Positions 13,618 through 23,182 of a stretch of DNA of 64,000 nucleotides are shown in pieces. A model generated the notes under the pieces. It was given only the letters and a program-made list of their open reading frames with translations, did no database searches and was not told the origin of the DNA. The position numbers and the translations under genes are program-made. Position 1 is the stretch's first letter; each line of letters opens with the position of its first letter. The DNA comes from Microglena sp. YARC. Taxonomy: Eukaryota > Chlorophyta > Chlorophyceae > Chlamydomonadales > Chlamydomonadaceae. The stretch lies in the NCBI GenBank assembly GCA_022414725.1, contig CM039462.1:78815421-78879420 (forward strand). The letters are read 5' to 3'.

Positions 13618-14203
13618 ATGACAAATAATGAATGGGACGCTTCGCTGAAATTTTTCGCCGTGTTTCATCATCGTGATCATCATTGTAGGGTACCTCCGCG
13701 GATTCTACAGCGAGGTCTTGTTCGTGAGCTCGGACGTCGACGGTCGCGAATACCTGATGCGTCGGCTGCCCGACCGCCAGAACGCGGCGAACCTCATGGC
13801 GCGCATCAACTCGAATCTTAACAAGCTGGTTCAGCATCTCGTGGCCAAGTACCCGAAAAACCCGGTCGTGCGCCAGCTGTACGATAACTACAACCCAGAC
13901 GCTCTCTCGGAGGGCGGGGCGGAACTTGGGTACACATCGTACTCTGTAAACAAGGGTGAGAAGATCGTATTGTGTCTGCGTCAGCGTGACCACGAGCTAG
14001 TTGAGGAGAACATCCTCATGTATGTCGCGATCCACGAGCTGGGTCACCTCGCGACGGACGAGGTGGGACACACGCCCAAGTTCTGGTCGAACTTCAAGTG
14101 GATCCTGGGCGAGGCGATGTCTATCGGGCTCTACACCAAGGTCGACTTTGACAACGAGCCAAAAAAGTATTGCGGGATCAACATCACCTCATCTATCGTT
14201 TGA
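13618..14203 (+). CDS. WLM-family zinc metallopeptidase, membrane-anchored
   Basis: The main frame (13649-14203) contains the zinc-binding helix VAIHELGHLA with the third ligand in the following VGHTPKFW, the HExxH...GHxxxF arrangement of WLM/SprT-like peptidases. Also present are TSYSVNKGEKIVLCLRQRD before it and a C-terminal KYCGINI. Preceding these is a hydrophobic run (FIIVIIIVGYL) that looks like an N-terminal membrane anchor. An ATG at 13618 opens a short frame (MTNNEWDASLKFFAV) that joins the main frame only with a one-base shift near 13650-13670, so the start is broken or misread; otherwise translation would need the GTG at 13673. Family members with this anchor are frequent in algal and amoebal giant viruses; the substrate is unknown. 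All visible catalytic residues are kept. Confidence 0.75.
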
Positions 14204-14248
14204 TGGTTTACAGCGTTCTTGTCTACAAAAAATATACATCGAAAAATA

Positions 14249-14722
14249 ATGAGTCATCCGGGGTACGCGCATGCATTGTACACGGTCCTGTGTGTCGCCT
14301 TCCTGATCGCGTGGATTTCCACTTACATATTGAGGTCGAACACAAGCATCAAAGAAGAGTTGACATTGGAGAACGTAGGGACCACGTACGCCGGTTTAAG
14401 GAATGACCTTGGGTTCTCGATGATAGAGTCTCTCATAATGTTAGCGATCGGGGCGACCGTTCTGGCATTACTGCACGCGTTTGTCTTCCCAACGATCGTA
14501 GGAAACGATAACGAGGCCATGTTTTTCTGCGGTTTGAATCTCATGTACCCGCATTTCAAGTTGTGCCTCTCGCACTTCATCCGCAAGATCTATGATGCTT
14601 TTATGATCTTGGGGGGGGGGTGCATGCCCATACTAATGTACACAGTCCCAATGGATAAGTTTGTCATCTGCATGCTCTGGAGCAGCCTCTTCATCGTCAT
14701 TGCGTCTTTCGCGAGTAGCTGA
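14249..14722 (+). CDS. Small multi-pass membrane protein, viral
   Basis: 157 residues from ATG 14249, 45 bp after the peptidase stop and on the same strand. Hydrophobic segments lie at about residues 9-29 (ALYTVLCVAFLIAWISTYI), 65-88 (SLIMLAIGATVLALLHAFVF), 110-131 and 138-156, giving three or four membrane passes. The first loop is polar (SNTSIKEELTLENVG). No catalytic motif is visible. The frame is intact, unlike most neighbours. Close tandem placement suggests co-expression with the peptidase. Family not recognised. Confidence 0.6.
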   Translation: MSHPGYAHALYTVLCVAFLIAWISTYILRSNTSIKEELTLENVGTTYAGLRNDLGFSMIESLIMLAIGATVLALLHAFVFPTIVGNDNEAMFFCGLNLMYPHFKLCLSHFIRKIYDAFMILGGGCMPILMYTVPMDKFVICMLWSSLFIVIASFASS

Positions 14723-15313
14723 TGGACCGGTCGTTGAAGAGCCAGTTCGCAAAGGCGCCCTGGTCCGTTGGGGGGGCGACAGTGTAAAACTGACGGAAGC
14801 CGGAATTACGTTTGAACAACATCGTGTGGCTCCTGCCATTTATCGCCGTGGAAGAGTTTGTCAACTCGCTTTCGGACCGACGGACGCGTGATGTCGCAAG
14901 GGGGACGCGTCCCTGCCCATCAAGCACTGCGCCCATGTCACCGATTGCAGGATTCATGAACGGGTTTCTTTCGTGGGCGCGCGCGACAGAGCCTCGCCGT
15001 CTCGGGGTCACGTTCGAGACCCTCGTTGCGCATCATCTCGATCGTGTTTCGTTCGCTGGCCAACGTCAAAACGGTGGACCGCGGCGGTCAGCGCACCTGT
15101 CAAAAAACAGGAATTAGCAGCGCCTTGGGGGAGGCACAGAAAATGCACACGGCGATGCCGTAGTATATGGAGAATCTGAACAGTGCGTTCAGCTGCTCTG
15201 TGAGGAGCATCCCTGGAAGGGGTACGAAAACTGTAGAGTGCTTCCGTCGTGCCCATGAAACTGCGTAGGTCATCGTGCCATATGGTTGTGGTTGCCGCCG
15301 CATTGTCGTTCAT
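14697..15313 (-). pseudogene. Conserved algal-giant-virus type protein with one membrane segment, frameshifted
   Basis: Starts at 15313 with MNDNAAATTTIWHDDLRSFM, then shifts frame into MLLTEQLNALFRFSIYYGIA and the rest of a membrane segment (15100-15220). It shifts again into a segment with NPFMNPAIGDMGAVLDGQGR and finally FRQFYTVAPPTDQGAFANWL near the C terminus (14710-14990). From memory, the NP(F/L)xNP and (R)QFYT...NDQ..FA.WL signatures recur in conserved hypothetical, probably virion-associated, proteins of algal giant viruses; this needs a search. Its 3' end overlaps the 3' end of the convergent membrane-protein gene by about 25 bp. At least two frameshifts. Confidence 0.5.
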
Positions 15314-15346
15314 GTTGATATAGCAACTAAACTGCTTTACATGTAC

Positions 15347-15592
15347 TTAGACAAAATTACTTGGGGACCCATACTTGACGGGGCAGCTCGGGAACTGCTT
15401 GGCGATGGCCATGGCGACACTGGCGGTGCTCTGGGGTGTATGGAGAGCCTCGCCAAGTACGACATTTAGTGTATCGGTTTCGGTTTGGCTTAACTCGACG
15501 TTTGAGACGCCTGGAATGGCCCTTACCATGTCCATCTTCTCATCCGTCATTGCGTCACACAATGTAATTGAGATAGTGATAGAGGAGGTCAT
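15347..15592 (-). CDS. Small unknown protein
   Basis: 81 residues from ATG 15592 (MTSSITISITLCDAMTDEKM) to 15347, with a predicted mixed alpha/beta pattern: a beta strand, then MVRAIPGVSNVELSQTET and a helix (ASVAMAIAKQF). It sits in a reverse-strand run between two membrane-associated viral proteins, with about 35-45 bp spacing on each side. No recognised motif. The ending (KYGSPSNFV) may be premature, since frameshifts are common in this block. Confidence 0.45.
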   Translation of the reverse strand: MTSSITISITLCDAMTDEKMDMVRAIPGVSNVELSQTETDTLNVVLGEALHTPQSTASVAMAIAKQFPSCPVKYGSPSNFV

Positions 15593-15635
15593 TTTCAGTT
15601 CATACAATTGTTTTCAAAATAAAATGGGATTGTTT

Positions 15636-16326
15636 TTAATCAGTAGTGAGTGTACGCGGCGGCGCCTCCTCCATGACGACGGTTACCGCATCCCCCATTC
15701 CCAACTTTACGAATGTCTCTAGAATGAATATGAGCATGACGCCTGCTAACACAAACATTGCGAGCTCCATCAACGCTTGTCTAGGCTTCGGGGACAGTGT
15801 CCATTGTGGATGAAAGAATCCTTCGACTGGATTTTTACTGCTTTTAGGCAGGCGAGCGGATGTTATTGGGGGGGTGGTGGGCGGCTCATTGTATGAATCT
15901 GAATCGTTCGCTTCATCATTAGGATGATCATTGTCCGATTCGGAGTCAGGATCATCATTGTCGTATTCGGTATTATTGTATTTAGGATGCTCTTCAATTC
16001 TTTCTTCTTCTTCTTGGCATGAGATTTTTCGATACTCTGTGTCTCGTTGGTAAATGTCCATGATGTCGTCGAATGAGGAATTGAACCCCTGTGTGTACAT
16101 GTCGCACAACGGACTAGGGGTTCTTGTCAAAGACGCACGCGTACGACGGCGTCTTTGATTTCGCAATTGATTCCGCATCCTTTTTCTTCTTCTTCGGAAA
16201 GCTGCTCGTCGTCTTCTTTGTTTTGTAGTTTTTTGTTCCCGGAGCTCGCTTGTCCGTGAAGACACGGCCGTGGTTGTTGTTCCAAACCTCGTTCAGTGGG
16301 GCTCCAGTCAATATGTACGCGGACAT
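15636..16326 (-). pseudogene. C-terminally anchored virion-type protein, one frameshift
   Basis: Starts at 16326 with MSAYILTGAPLNEVWNNNHG, continues through a Lys-rich stretch, and changes frame near 16130. It resumes with PLCDMYTQGFNSSFDDIMD, a long acidic Asp/Glu/Ser linker (residues about 115-165 of the joined product), then LSPKPRQALMELAMFVLAG and a membrane anchor close to the C terminus. A basic N-terminal half, an acidic linker and a tail anchor suggest an inner-membrane or tegument-like virion protein. The starting motif and position next to the DUF5899 gene fit conserved giant-virus protein pairs, but I do not assign a Pfam name. Confidence 0.5.
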
Positions 16327-16452
16327 ATATGCTTGTTGAATGGCTGGCTATTACATGTTCAAACATAACACTTTTTTTGGCACGCGACAAACAGATCTCC
16401 ATGCGCACTTTTTGACAAAAATATTGTGGTTTGAAGGAAAGAACACATCCGC

Positions 16453-18771
16453 ATGGAGGCTGCGCTTCTCCTTATCGTCGCAGGCGCAGGGTACATGCTT
16501 TCAAAGAGACGCAACGAACCGGGAAGGGTGCCGCTAGCTGTCTCCCCGATGACATCATACACGATAAAGAAGAGACCCGGCACATTCCGCAAATCATCAT
16601 CATCATCATCAATGCCTATCTCGGTTGACGCGTCTGACGCGGAGGCGCGCGACCGACCATCCGTTAACGACCCATACCACTGCACACGCGTGCAAGATGT
16701 CTACGCACACGAAAAGGAGCTCCTCATGCAGAACACATTCAGGTCCTCAATGACTGGCGACCGCATGCCAGCCGACGCATGGCAACATGGTCCCTTTCTT
16801 CAAGAGGGAGCGAGCCTCCAGGATCGGCCACAAACCGAGGACACGAGATGGAGAACTTCGTGGGCGAGAAAGGCTCCCAAGACTTCACATCACTAAGCGG
16901 TGGAAAGCGAGAAATTCAGCAACTCTTCAGGCCTGCAGAGGCGAGAGTGGACGTCCTACCGCGCGTGCAATTGCCACGCAATCGCGCTAACGAACTCCCT
17001 TTCGAACAGGTTCGTGTTCAACCGATCCCGCAGGAAAAGATGCGCGAAATGGGGGGTCTGCGCGCGCTAACATTGGACGACATGCGTCCTCTCACGCGTC
17101 CCAAACAGAGCTTGCCTGGACAGATTATCCCCGGGTCGTCCACATCTACTGCTACGGACCGACCTAAGCACCAACCCATCAACACTCAGACGCGCCCCCC
17201 TCTCTCATCCGCGAGCAGAAGACCACCGACGACTTTATGCGCACCGGTGGCGCGGCCGGGTCTCAGCCCGGGTACGACAAGATCCGCATGTCGACCCGGC
17301 ACAACCGAGCGTGAAACGATGCGTTCCGCCGACCTGTACAAGGGTGCAGCTGCCCCTGTGGGCGTGCACCGGATGGAGGACCGAGGAGGGATCCCAACGG
17401 GAACCTCATCTTTCGAACCCCCCTGGGTGAGATGTCGCGAGGGCCTGCCACGACGACGGTCAAGAGCGTCACTGACTACGGTCGAAAGCGGTATGTTCGG
17501 CCCCTGGCAACGCGCGAATGGAGACCGGGTCTCGCACGCGCCCTGGAACTCTCACTACGGCCGTCAAGGCGTTGGTCGCGCGCCTTTGCAGGATGTGCTG
17601 CACACGAAGCGTAAGGAGGAGTACCTCGATTCCGGCTTGTGGTGAACCTGTGTAGGATCTCACGGCGTTCCCAAGCTCACGGTGTACGACTCGCAGGATG
17701 TCACTCGCGAACGACGCGCAAGGATGTTCTCCTCGATTCGGCGCCTGTGGTGAACCTTGTAGGATCTCACGGCGTTCCCAAGCTCACGGTGTACGACTCG
17801 CAGGATGTCACGCGAACGACGCGCAAGGATGTTCTCCTCGATTCGGCGCCTGTGGTGAACCTTGTAGGATCTCACGGCGTTCCCAAGCTCACGGTGTACG
17901 ACTCGCAGGATGTCACGAGAACGACGCGCAAGGAGGTGGGTATCCACGACGGACATCAGACTGGCAACTTTGCGGGCGGCTCTGTGTCACGCCGAGGTCC
18001 TGTGGTGGATCCTGATTCTGGAGCGCGCCACACGCTTTGCGAGGCGACCGCTGTCAACCCTGACGGTCACCAACGTAATTTGTATGCGAAGAACGTTGGT
18101 GGCGTTGTTTACTCGGCTGATGACGCGGCGCCCGATGCGACTCGTAAGGACGTTGCGGTGGGTCAGGATCGTGGTGGTGGCTTGCCAACGATGACATCTG
18201 GACGCGGAGCTTACAGTGTTTCAGTTTTGGACCCTCCTCGATCGACTATGCGTGAGACGGCCGCTGATTCGGGAACACGGTTCGGTGTGTCTCGGCTTGC
18301 AGAGAGTTCTGGTGCGTACGTTGTGGCCAAGCCCGACAGTTTAGAGGCGACGATGCGCAGCACGACGACTGACGGGTCTGAGTACTATGGTACTTCTGAG
18401 TCTGCTGTGACCGGACCGGCTTTCGCGTGGCCGACGTCGGTTCGGTGGAGCCCGCGCTGTCTCGTGAGGCGCTTGTGATGACTGGGCGCGAATTTCTGAG
18501 TTGACAGGAGGGGGGGTGTGACGCTCCAGCTGGGGCGCGGTTCGGTGCCGGCGTAGCTGAGATGGGTGTTGTTGGAGACGAACGTGGCGGGGACCCTGCT
18601 TTGCGTGACGGTGGTTGGCAGAGTAGGTACTTGAATTCTAGTGTCGCTGGGGGAGGTGACATGTTGTTGCCTTACAACACTGTCGAGCCTGATCCTGAGC
18701 CGCGGTACACGGTGGACCGTTTGATGGGTGACATAGAGGGCAGACGTGCACAACAAGACCACCAACAATAA
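16453..18771 (+). pseudogene. DUF5899-type giant-virus protein, multiply frameshifted
   Basis: Begins MEAALLLIVAGAGYMLSKRR, an N-terminal hydrophobic anchor typical of the DUF5899 family of algal and amoebal giant viruses. Diagnostic pieces follow in shifting frames: NMVPFFKRE (about 16784), MENFVGEKGSQDF and REIQQLFRPAEARVDVLPRV (16840-16970), RANELPFEQVRV (about 16990), then a long repetitive C-terminal region ending YTVDRLMGDIEGRRAQQ at 18771. The C-terminal half is built of units with a (T)TRK(D/E)V core; three adjacent copies are near-identical (see 17641-17940). Frame changes occur near 16780-16850, 17640 and 18480-18540. A role in the virion is inferred from family context only. Poly-A-rich sequence follows directly. 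Confidence 0.65.
17641..17940 (+). repeat. 105-bp coding tandem repeat, three copies
   Basis: Copies start at 17641, 17749 and 17854. The last two are identical or nearly so over 105 bp (35 codons, core VGSHGVPKLTVYDSQDVTRT); the first is 108 bp with small indels that break the frame. The period is a multiple of three, so expansion kept the reading frame. Confidence 0.85.
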
Positions 18772-18821
18772 AAAAAATATCGAAGTTTGTATTGTGTTTG
18801 CTGTTGTTGTAGCAGTTAATA

Positions 18822-19390
18822 GGCGTTCCAGCCTCCCCGGTCGTTTTCTACTGGTTGCGAAACATGGTCTACAGTCGGCGGAACAGTAAAATGAAACATC
18901 AAAAAAACGGTATAAGTCGGTGACAATCATATATTGTATAAGTGGATGGTCCTATAAAATGACCCGTCCAGCAAAGAAACCTCCTTACATGACGCATTGC
19001 ACATCAACAAAGACCCCGTGTTCTTTTGGGCCACGGTACTGGGGAAGAGGCGATCGCTTAAGTGCGGCTGGTCCTTCAATGGACACTCTCGAAAGTACCG
19101 ACAAAAGAACGATACGGAGTCTGCAGGATGGAGAGCCGTGATCTAAAAAAGAACCACGATATTCTCGTTAACATCCTGCAATTTGTTGATTCAAAATCGT
19201 ATTGGTGTTCCACTGCCCCGTGGGTTGCTACACCATTTGGTTACACCGTAAGGTGTGCCGTACACGAAGCGGTTTCATTTTAGTATTTCGTTGACTGTAG
19301 AGCGGAATTGTGATTCCTCGGTGCCAATATTACGATAAACGCAAGAAAGAGCCCTGAACCCTGGCGCAATAACTTGTTATAAAAAAAATT
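18822..19390 (-). mobile_element. Old 166-bp-family MITE, interrupted by M1
   Basis: 18822-18869 (AATAGGCGTTCCAGCC ... GGTTGCGAAACATGG) matches one side of the 166-bp MITE in reverse orientation. The continuation AGAGCGGAATTGTGATTCC resumes at 19299, directly after the M1 copy. The far end has decayed. The MITE was therefore here before M1 jumped into its internal TA. Confidence 0.7.
18872..19297. mobile_element. M1 transposon (Tc1/mariner type), non-autonomous full copy
   Basis: 426 bp with ends CAGTCGGCGGAACAGTAAAA and ...TTTAGTATTTCGTTGACTG, flanked by TA on both sides (18870-71, 19298-99). CAGT-type ends and TA duplication are the hallmark of Tc1/mariner elements. The interior has decayed coding-like sequence also found in other M1 copies (frame containing GWSFNGHSRKYRQK in the best copy at 62671-63086), with no recognisable transposase. 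Confidence 0.85.
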
Positions 19391-19447
19391 GAATGCTTGT
19401 GGCAAACTCATTAAAGTGCACACAGCACACAGCTCTATCTCTCACAA

Positions 19448-19863
<416 letters not shown>

Positions 19864-19879
19864 GTTAATTAGTTGTTGT

Positions 19880-20280
19880 GTACATTTTTTTTTGACTTCG
19901 TAGCTCCGATGGAGAAGAGCACAAAGGTACTCGTCGGTTTTGGTGATTGGAAAGGTCTGGGGGCGACACCAATCTCTACAGTCGGCGGAACAGTAAAATG
20001 AAACATATATCAGATGGAAATAAATGTACGACATCGCCGTTAGAAAATTGGCGTTAAGAATGAATGGGCGCTGACTTATTTACGAACATCAGTACATTCA
20101 GGATTGTTCTACTTTGTGGAGGTGGAAACGCTTTGGTGTACATCGAAAACGACGTGAATTTGTAAGCAAACTTTTTACAAAGAGGCGACTCGGTATATTT
20201 CCAACCTGCTGCACCCCAAACGGAACGATCTGCAGTCTGGATGATTATAAGGTGTGTCCCACTTTATTTGAGAACAACTG
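19880..20280 (+). mobile_element. M2 element remnant with Fanzor1 fragments, split by M1
   Basis: 19881-19976 encodes the same segment as the element at 54911-55904 (VLVGFGDWKGLGATPIS). It is cut by an M1 end at a TA (19977-78). Sequence resembling the Fanzor 3' region resumes at about 20160 and runs to the intact M2 end GTGTCCCACTTTATTTGAGA...CTG at 20280, followed by TA. The 5' end of the M2 copy is missing. The nuclease domain is destroyed. Confidence 0.8.
19979..20105 (+). mobile_element. M1 5' end with start of transposase-like frame
   Basis: Begins CAGTCGGCGGAACAGTAAAA after TA, then an ATG at 20028 opens MYDIAVRKLALRM before a stop. This is the style of Tc1/IS630 transposase N termini. 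The same start is at 21590-21688 on the other strand. The rest of the element is missing. Confidence 0.65.
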
Positions 20281-20295
20281 TATGTGTTAATTACC

Positions 20296-20502
20296 ATGGA
20301 AGAGCACAGTAGTGACTTGAAAACAGTAGGTGAGAGGATCGAACATCTAATAAACGAGATGGATTCTTTGCATGAAGCGACAGGCGTGGAGTATTTCAAA
20401 GCCCAGGCATTAGCATGGTCCGGATGGGTGTGGATGCTACAAGATATCAAGCGACGAGAGAGGAAGATTACATTCCCCTGGGATGCTCAGGGAATGGATT
20501 GA
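20296..20502 (+). CDS. Small helical protein, unknown
   Basis: 68 residues from ATG 20296, starting 14 bp after the M2 terminal TA. Predicted helical throughout: EEHSSDLKTVGERIEHLINE is amphipathic with heptad character, followed by a Trp-rich stretch (AWSGWVWMLQDIKRRERK). No recognised family. It could be a real short gene or the surviving end of a longer one cut by the transposon. Confidence 0.35.
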   Translation: MEEHSSDLKTVGERIEHLINEMDSLHEATGVEYFKAQALAWSGWVWMLQDIKRRERKITFPWDAQGMD

Positions 20503-20514
20503 TTGATAATGCAA

Positions 20515-20580
20515 ACACACGCACGCAGAGTGATAGGCGAACGGAGGATAGAGAGATAGAGAGATAAGATTTACATCACA
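20515..20580. repeat. Simple-sequence stretch (CACGCA / GATAGA)
   Basis: Short runs of CACACGCACGCA and GAGATAGAGAGATA between the small reading frame and the LRR pseudogene. No coding signal. Confidence 0.6.
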
Positions 20581-20654
20581 GGATCACGCACGCACACATA
20601 CAGGATCGAATGACACATCCATCGACCGAATGCATGCATGCAAGCAAGCAAGAA

Positions 20655-21510
20655 AGCACGCACACGCATGACCTAACTTCTTTGGCGGGATTCGAAACCT
20701 TAAAACCTGACACCCTCTGTCATACCTATCCTGCGTTGACGCACTTGACATTTCGGGAAGCGAAGATCTCGGACCTGAACCTCTGTCATACCTATCGCGT
20801 TGACGCACTTGACATTTCGGGAAGCGAAGATCTAAAGACCTGACACCTCTCCGGTCTAACTGTTGGTTCACTTGGACATCAATCACACCTACGTGTGCGA
20901 CATATCACCTTTGTCCTTTCTAACTTCATTGATTCACCTGACATGTCGAGCACTTCGTGTACGACCTATCACCCTCTGTCCGGCCTCACTTCATTGGTTC
21001 ACCTGAACATGCGCACATCAACTTGTTCAACAACATATCACCGCTGTCGGCTCACTTCGTTGGTTCACCTCGACATTTCAAATCGAAGGCAGGCTCGAAG
21101 ACATATCACATCTGTCCGTCTCACTTGTTGGCTTACCTGACATCAATTACAGCGACGTGGAAGACATATCACATCTGTCCGGCCTCACTGCGTTGGCTCA
21201 CCTGAACATCAATTACACCAACGTGACCGATATATCAGCTCTGTACGACCTCACTGCGTTGGCTCACCTGAACATGACGCACATCGAAGTGGAAGACATA
21301 GCAGATCTTACTGCCTCAAATCGTTGCTTCACCTCGACATTTCGAACACACTTGTGGAAGACATATCACCACTTTCCAAAACTCACTTCGTTTGCTTCAC
21401 ATCGACATTTCGAAACACGTGTGGACGACATATCACCACTTTCCAAACTCACTTCGTTGAAGTACTTGAAAAATGGAGTGTACTTGCCAGACGCGCATTA
21501 TTTCTTGTAA
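20655..21510 (+). pseudogene. Leucine-rich-repeat protein, frameshifted
   Basis: About a dozen roughly 66-bp units encode 22-residue repeats of the pattern LTALAHLNINYTNVTDIS, the internalin/BspA-like LRR spacing with (D)ISxL at the unit end. The best frame is 21157-21320. Elsewhere frames change every one to three repeats (units visible near 20690, 20760, 20850, 20980, 21060, 21340, 21430). The last unit ends LTSLKYLKNGVYLPDAHYFL at 21508. No start, signal peptide or anchor is identifiable. Such LRR proteins occur in protists and in some giant viruses, so origin is undecided. Inverted M1 5' ends flank the locus on both sides (19979 and 21688). Confidence 0.7.
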
Positions 21511-21589
21511 AAGTATTTGTTGAAATTGCTGAGAAACATTCTTGTTTCAACACTCTCCCATGCGGGGATGTGATCAGAGAACCAGTCGA

Positions 21590-21688
21590 TTCTGAAGTTT
21601 TTAACACACCCAAGTCAGCGACCATTCTTAACGCCATTTTTCTAACGGCGATGTCGTACATTGATTCATTTTACTGTTCCGCCGAATG
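21590..21688 (-). mobile_element. M1 5' end, reverse orientation, transposase-like start
   Basis: Reverse strand from 21688: CATTCGGCGGAACAGTAAAA after a TA, then MYDIAVRKMALRMVADLGVL from 21661. This is an inverted partner of the fragment at 19979-20105. The coding stretch reads on into unrelated sequence. Confidence 0.65.
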
Positions 21689-21727
21689 TAGACCTTGGAA
21701 AAAAATGGTGCATCGCTGTTAATGCAA

Positions 21728-22717
21728 CTATACCTTGTTCTTCTTCTCAAACAATTCCTGGACCGCATCAAGGGTCTTGGGTTGAGCAACGCCTTTGGTA
21801 GACGCTTCTGAAGGTACATACACCATAAATGTTTTGTCTTTACGGGAGAGCAAGTTTTCGGAATCTTGTTCCGAAATCGATTTTATCATATCATGATATT
21901 TCGCCTTGATGATGACCTCCAAGAAAGTTTCCGCAATTATAGAGTTGAACCGGTAGGTTCCCTTCAAGACAGTTGTCTTATCAGGGCTCATGGCAGATTC
22001 TATACCAAGGTTGGTTCTGCAGTCCCTTGAGAAACCATTATTTTTGTTATCGTGGCCTCCAAGACTCTTGTAGAGACCGGTTTTCTGAGAGGTGTTGGGT
22101 TGTAAGGTGAACCAGATGCCCTCCATACCTTTGCTTTTCAGAGTTATGTACACGCTGAGGTAAGCCAAAATCGACTTGAGCCAAAGAGCAAACTTAGATG
22201 CATCAGCATCAGGAGCAGCACGGGTAGAGGGGGGCGCAGGAGCAGCAAAAGCAGCAGGAACATGAGGAGCATCAGCATTGGTAGAGGGATGTGCAGGAGC
22301 AGCATAAGCAGCAGAAGCAACAGGAGTATCACAATCGAATGTATTCAACAACCAATCCATTTCATCATCAATCTCCATATTCTCAGCAGAAGCAGGAGAA
22401 GGAGAATGAGCAGGAGCAGGAGCAGGGAGCAGAAGCAGCAGCAGGAGGAGCATAGCAAGCAGCAGCAGCAGAGCAGGAGCAGCAGCAGCAGGAACATGAG
22501 CAGGAACATGAGCAGGAGCATCAGAGTTACCAGGGAGGACCTGGTTATCCGACACTTGCACCTCATCATGGTCCCAAAGAAAGCTTTCCGCTTCTGAGGG
22601 TCCAACCCGGTATGGGTTTCCATTACTGAAAAGGCTTCCCCAACTTCCCAAACTTCCCAAACTGAGATGTAGGCTTCCGGGGGGTCCCCAACTGGAATTG
22701 GTGTTAAAATCAGACAT
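21728..22717 (-). CDS. Unknown protein with Ala/Pro/Leu-rich low-complexity centre
   Basis: 329 residues from ATG 22717 (MSDFNTNSSWGPPGSLHLSL). Residues about 60-160 are low complexity (Ala/Pro/Leu runs from GCT/CTG triplet expansions) interrupted by an acidic patch, NMEIDDEMDWLLNTFDCDTP. The C-terminal 150 residues look folded: KFALWLKSILAYLSVYITLK, a TGLYKSLGGHDNKNNGFSRD segment, and EVIIKAKYHDMIKSISEQDS, ending in a helix with KTLDAVQELFEKKNKV. No family recognised. The frame is intact over nearly 1 kb, which argues for a real, perhaps recent, gene. The antisense strand over the triplet runs is open only because of the repeats. Confidence 0.55.
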   Translation of the reverse strand: MSDFNTNSSWGPPGSLHLSLGSLGSWGSLFSNGNPYRVGPSEAESFLWDHDEVQVSDNQVLPGNSDAPAHVPAHVPAAAAPALLLLLAMLLLLLLLLPAPAPAHSPSPASAENMEIDDEMDWLLNTFDCDTPVASAAYAAPAHPSTNADAPHVPAAFAAPAPPSTRAAPDADASKFALWLKSILAYLSVYITLKSKGMEGIWFTLQPNTSQKTGLYKSLGGHDNKNNGFSRDCRTNLGIESAMSPDKTTVLKGTYRFNSIIAETFLEVIIKAKYHDMIKSISEQDSENLLSRKDKTFMVYVPSEASTKGVAQPKTLDAVQELFEKKNKV

Positions 22718-22799
22718 CGTTGTGGTGAACTTTAGTAACTTATTGTGATTAACTCGATTTTCATTCAATTTTTTTTACAAAACCCCAAAAACGACGTAG

Positions 22800-22950
22800 T
22801 CTTTGGCATGTTTTTGTTTGCGGTACTTTCGAGAGTGTCCATTGAAGGACCAGCCGCACTTAAGCGATCGCCTCTTCCCCAGTACCGTGTCCCAAAAGAA
22901 CACGGGGTGTTTGTTGATGTGCAATGCGTCATGTAAGGAGGTGTATCCAC
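22800..22950 (-). mobile_element. M1 interior fragment
   Basis: Matches the interior of the full M1 copies (for example the stretch GAGAGTGTCCATTGAAGGAC and the GATCGCCTCTTCCCCAGTAC block) without either terminal repeat. It is a truncated relic upstream of the 21.7-22.7 kb gene. Confidence 0.65.
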
Positions 22951-23182
22951 GTGGCGCTTTCGATACTCGTTTGGTAATGTCGAAGTGCCGCCTGTCTCAT
23001 TGAAGGGGACGTGAGGTCATGCGGGCGCGTCCTGCTAAGGAGGATGGTGGCGAGGACAATGTTACACTCAGACCGGTCAATAATGTTACAGTATATTGAA
23101 TTCAATTCCAATTCTCTATAAAATACACAAAAATGGGAGTGTAAAGGTCTTCGAACATTAACAAAATGTATTATATTTGAGA

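Noticed and set aside
22144..22623. Leu-rich and Ser/Arg-rich frames over 22.1-22.6 kb
   Set aside because: They arise from the GCA/GCT triplet expansion of the reverse-strand gene at 21728-22717.
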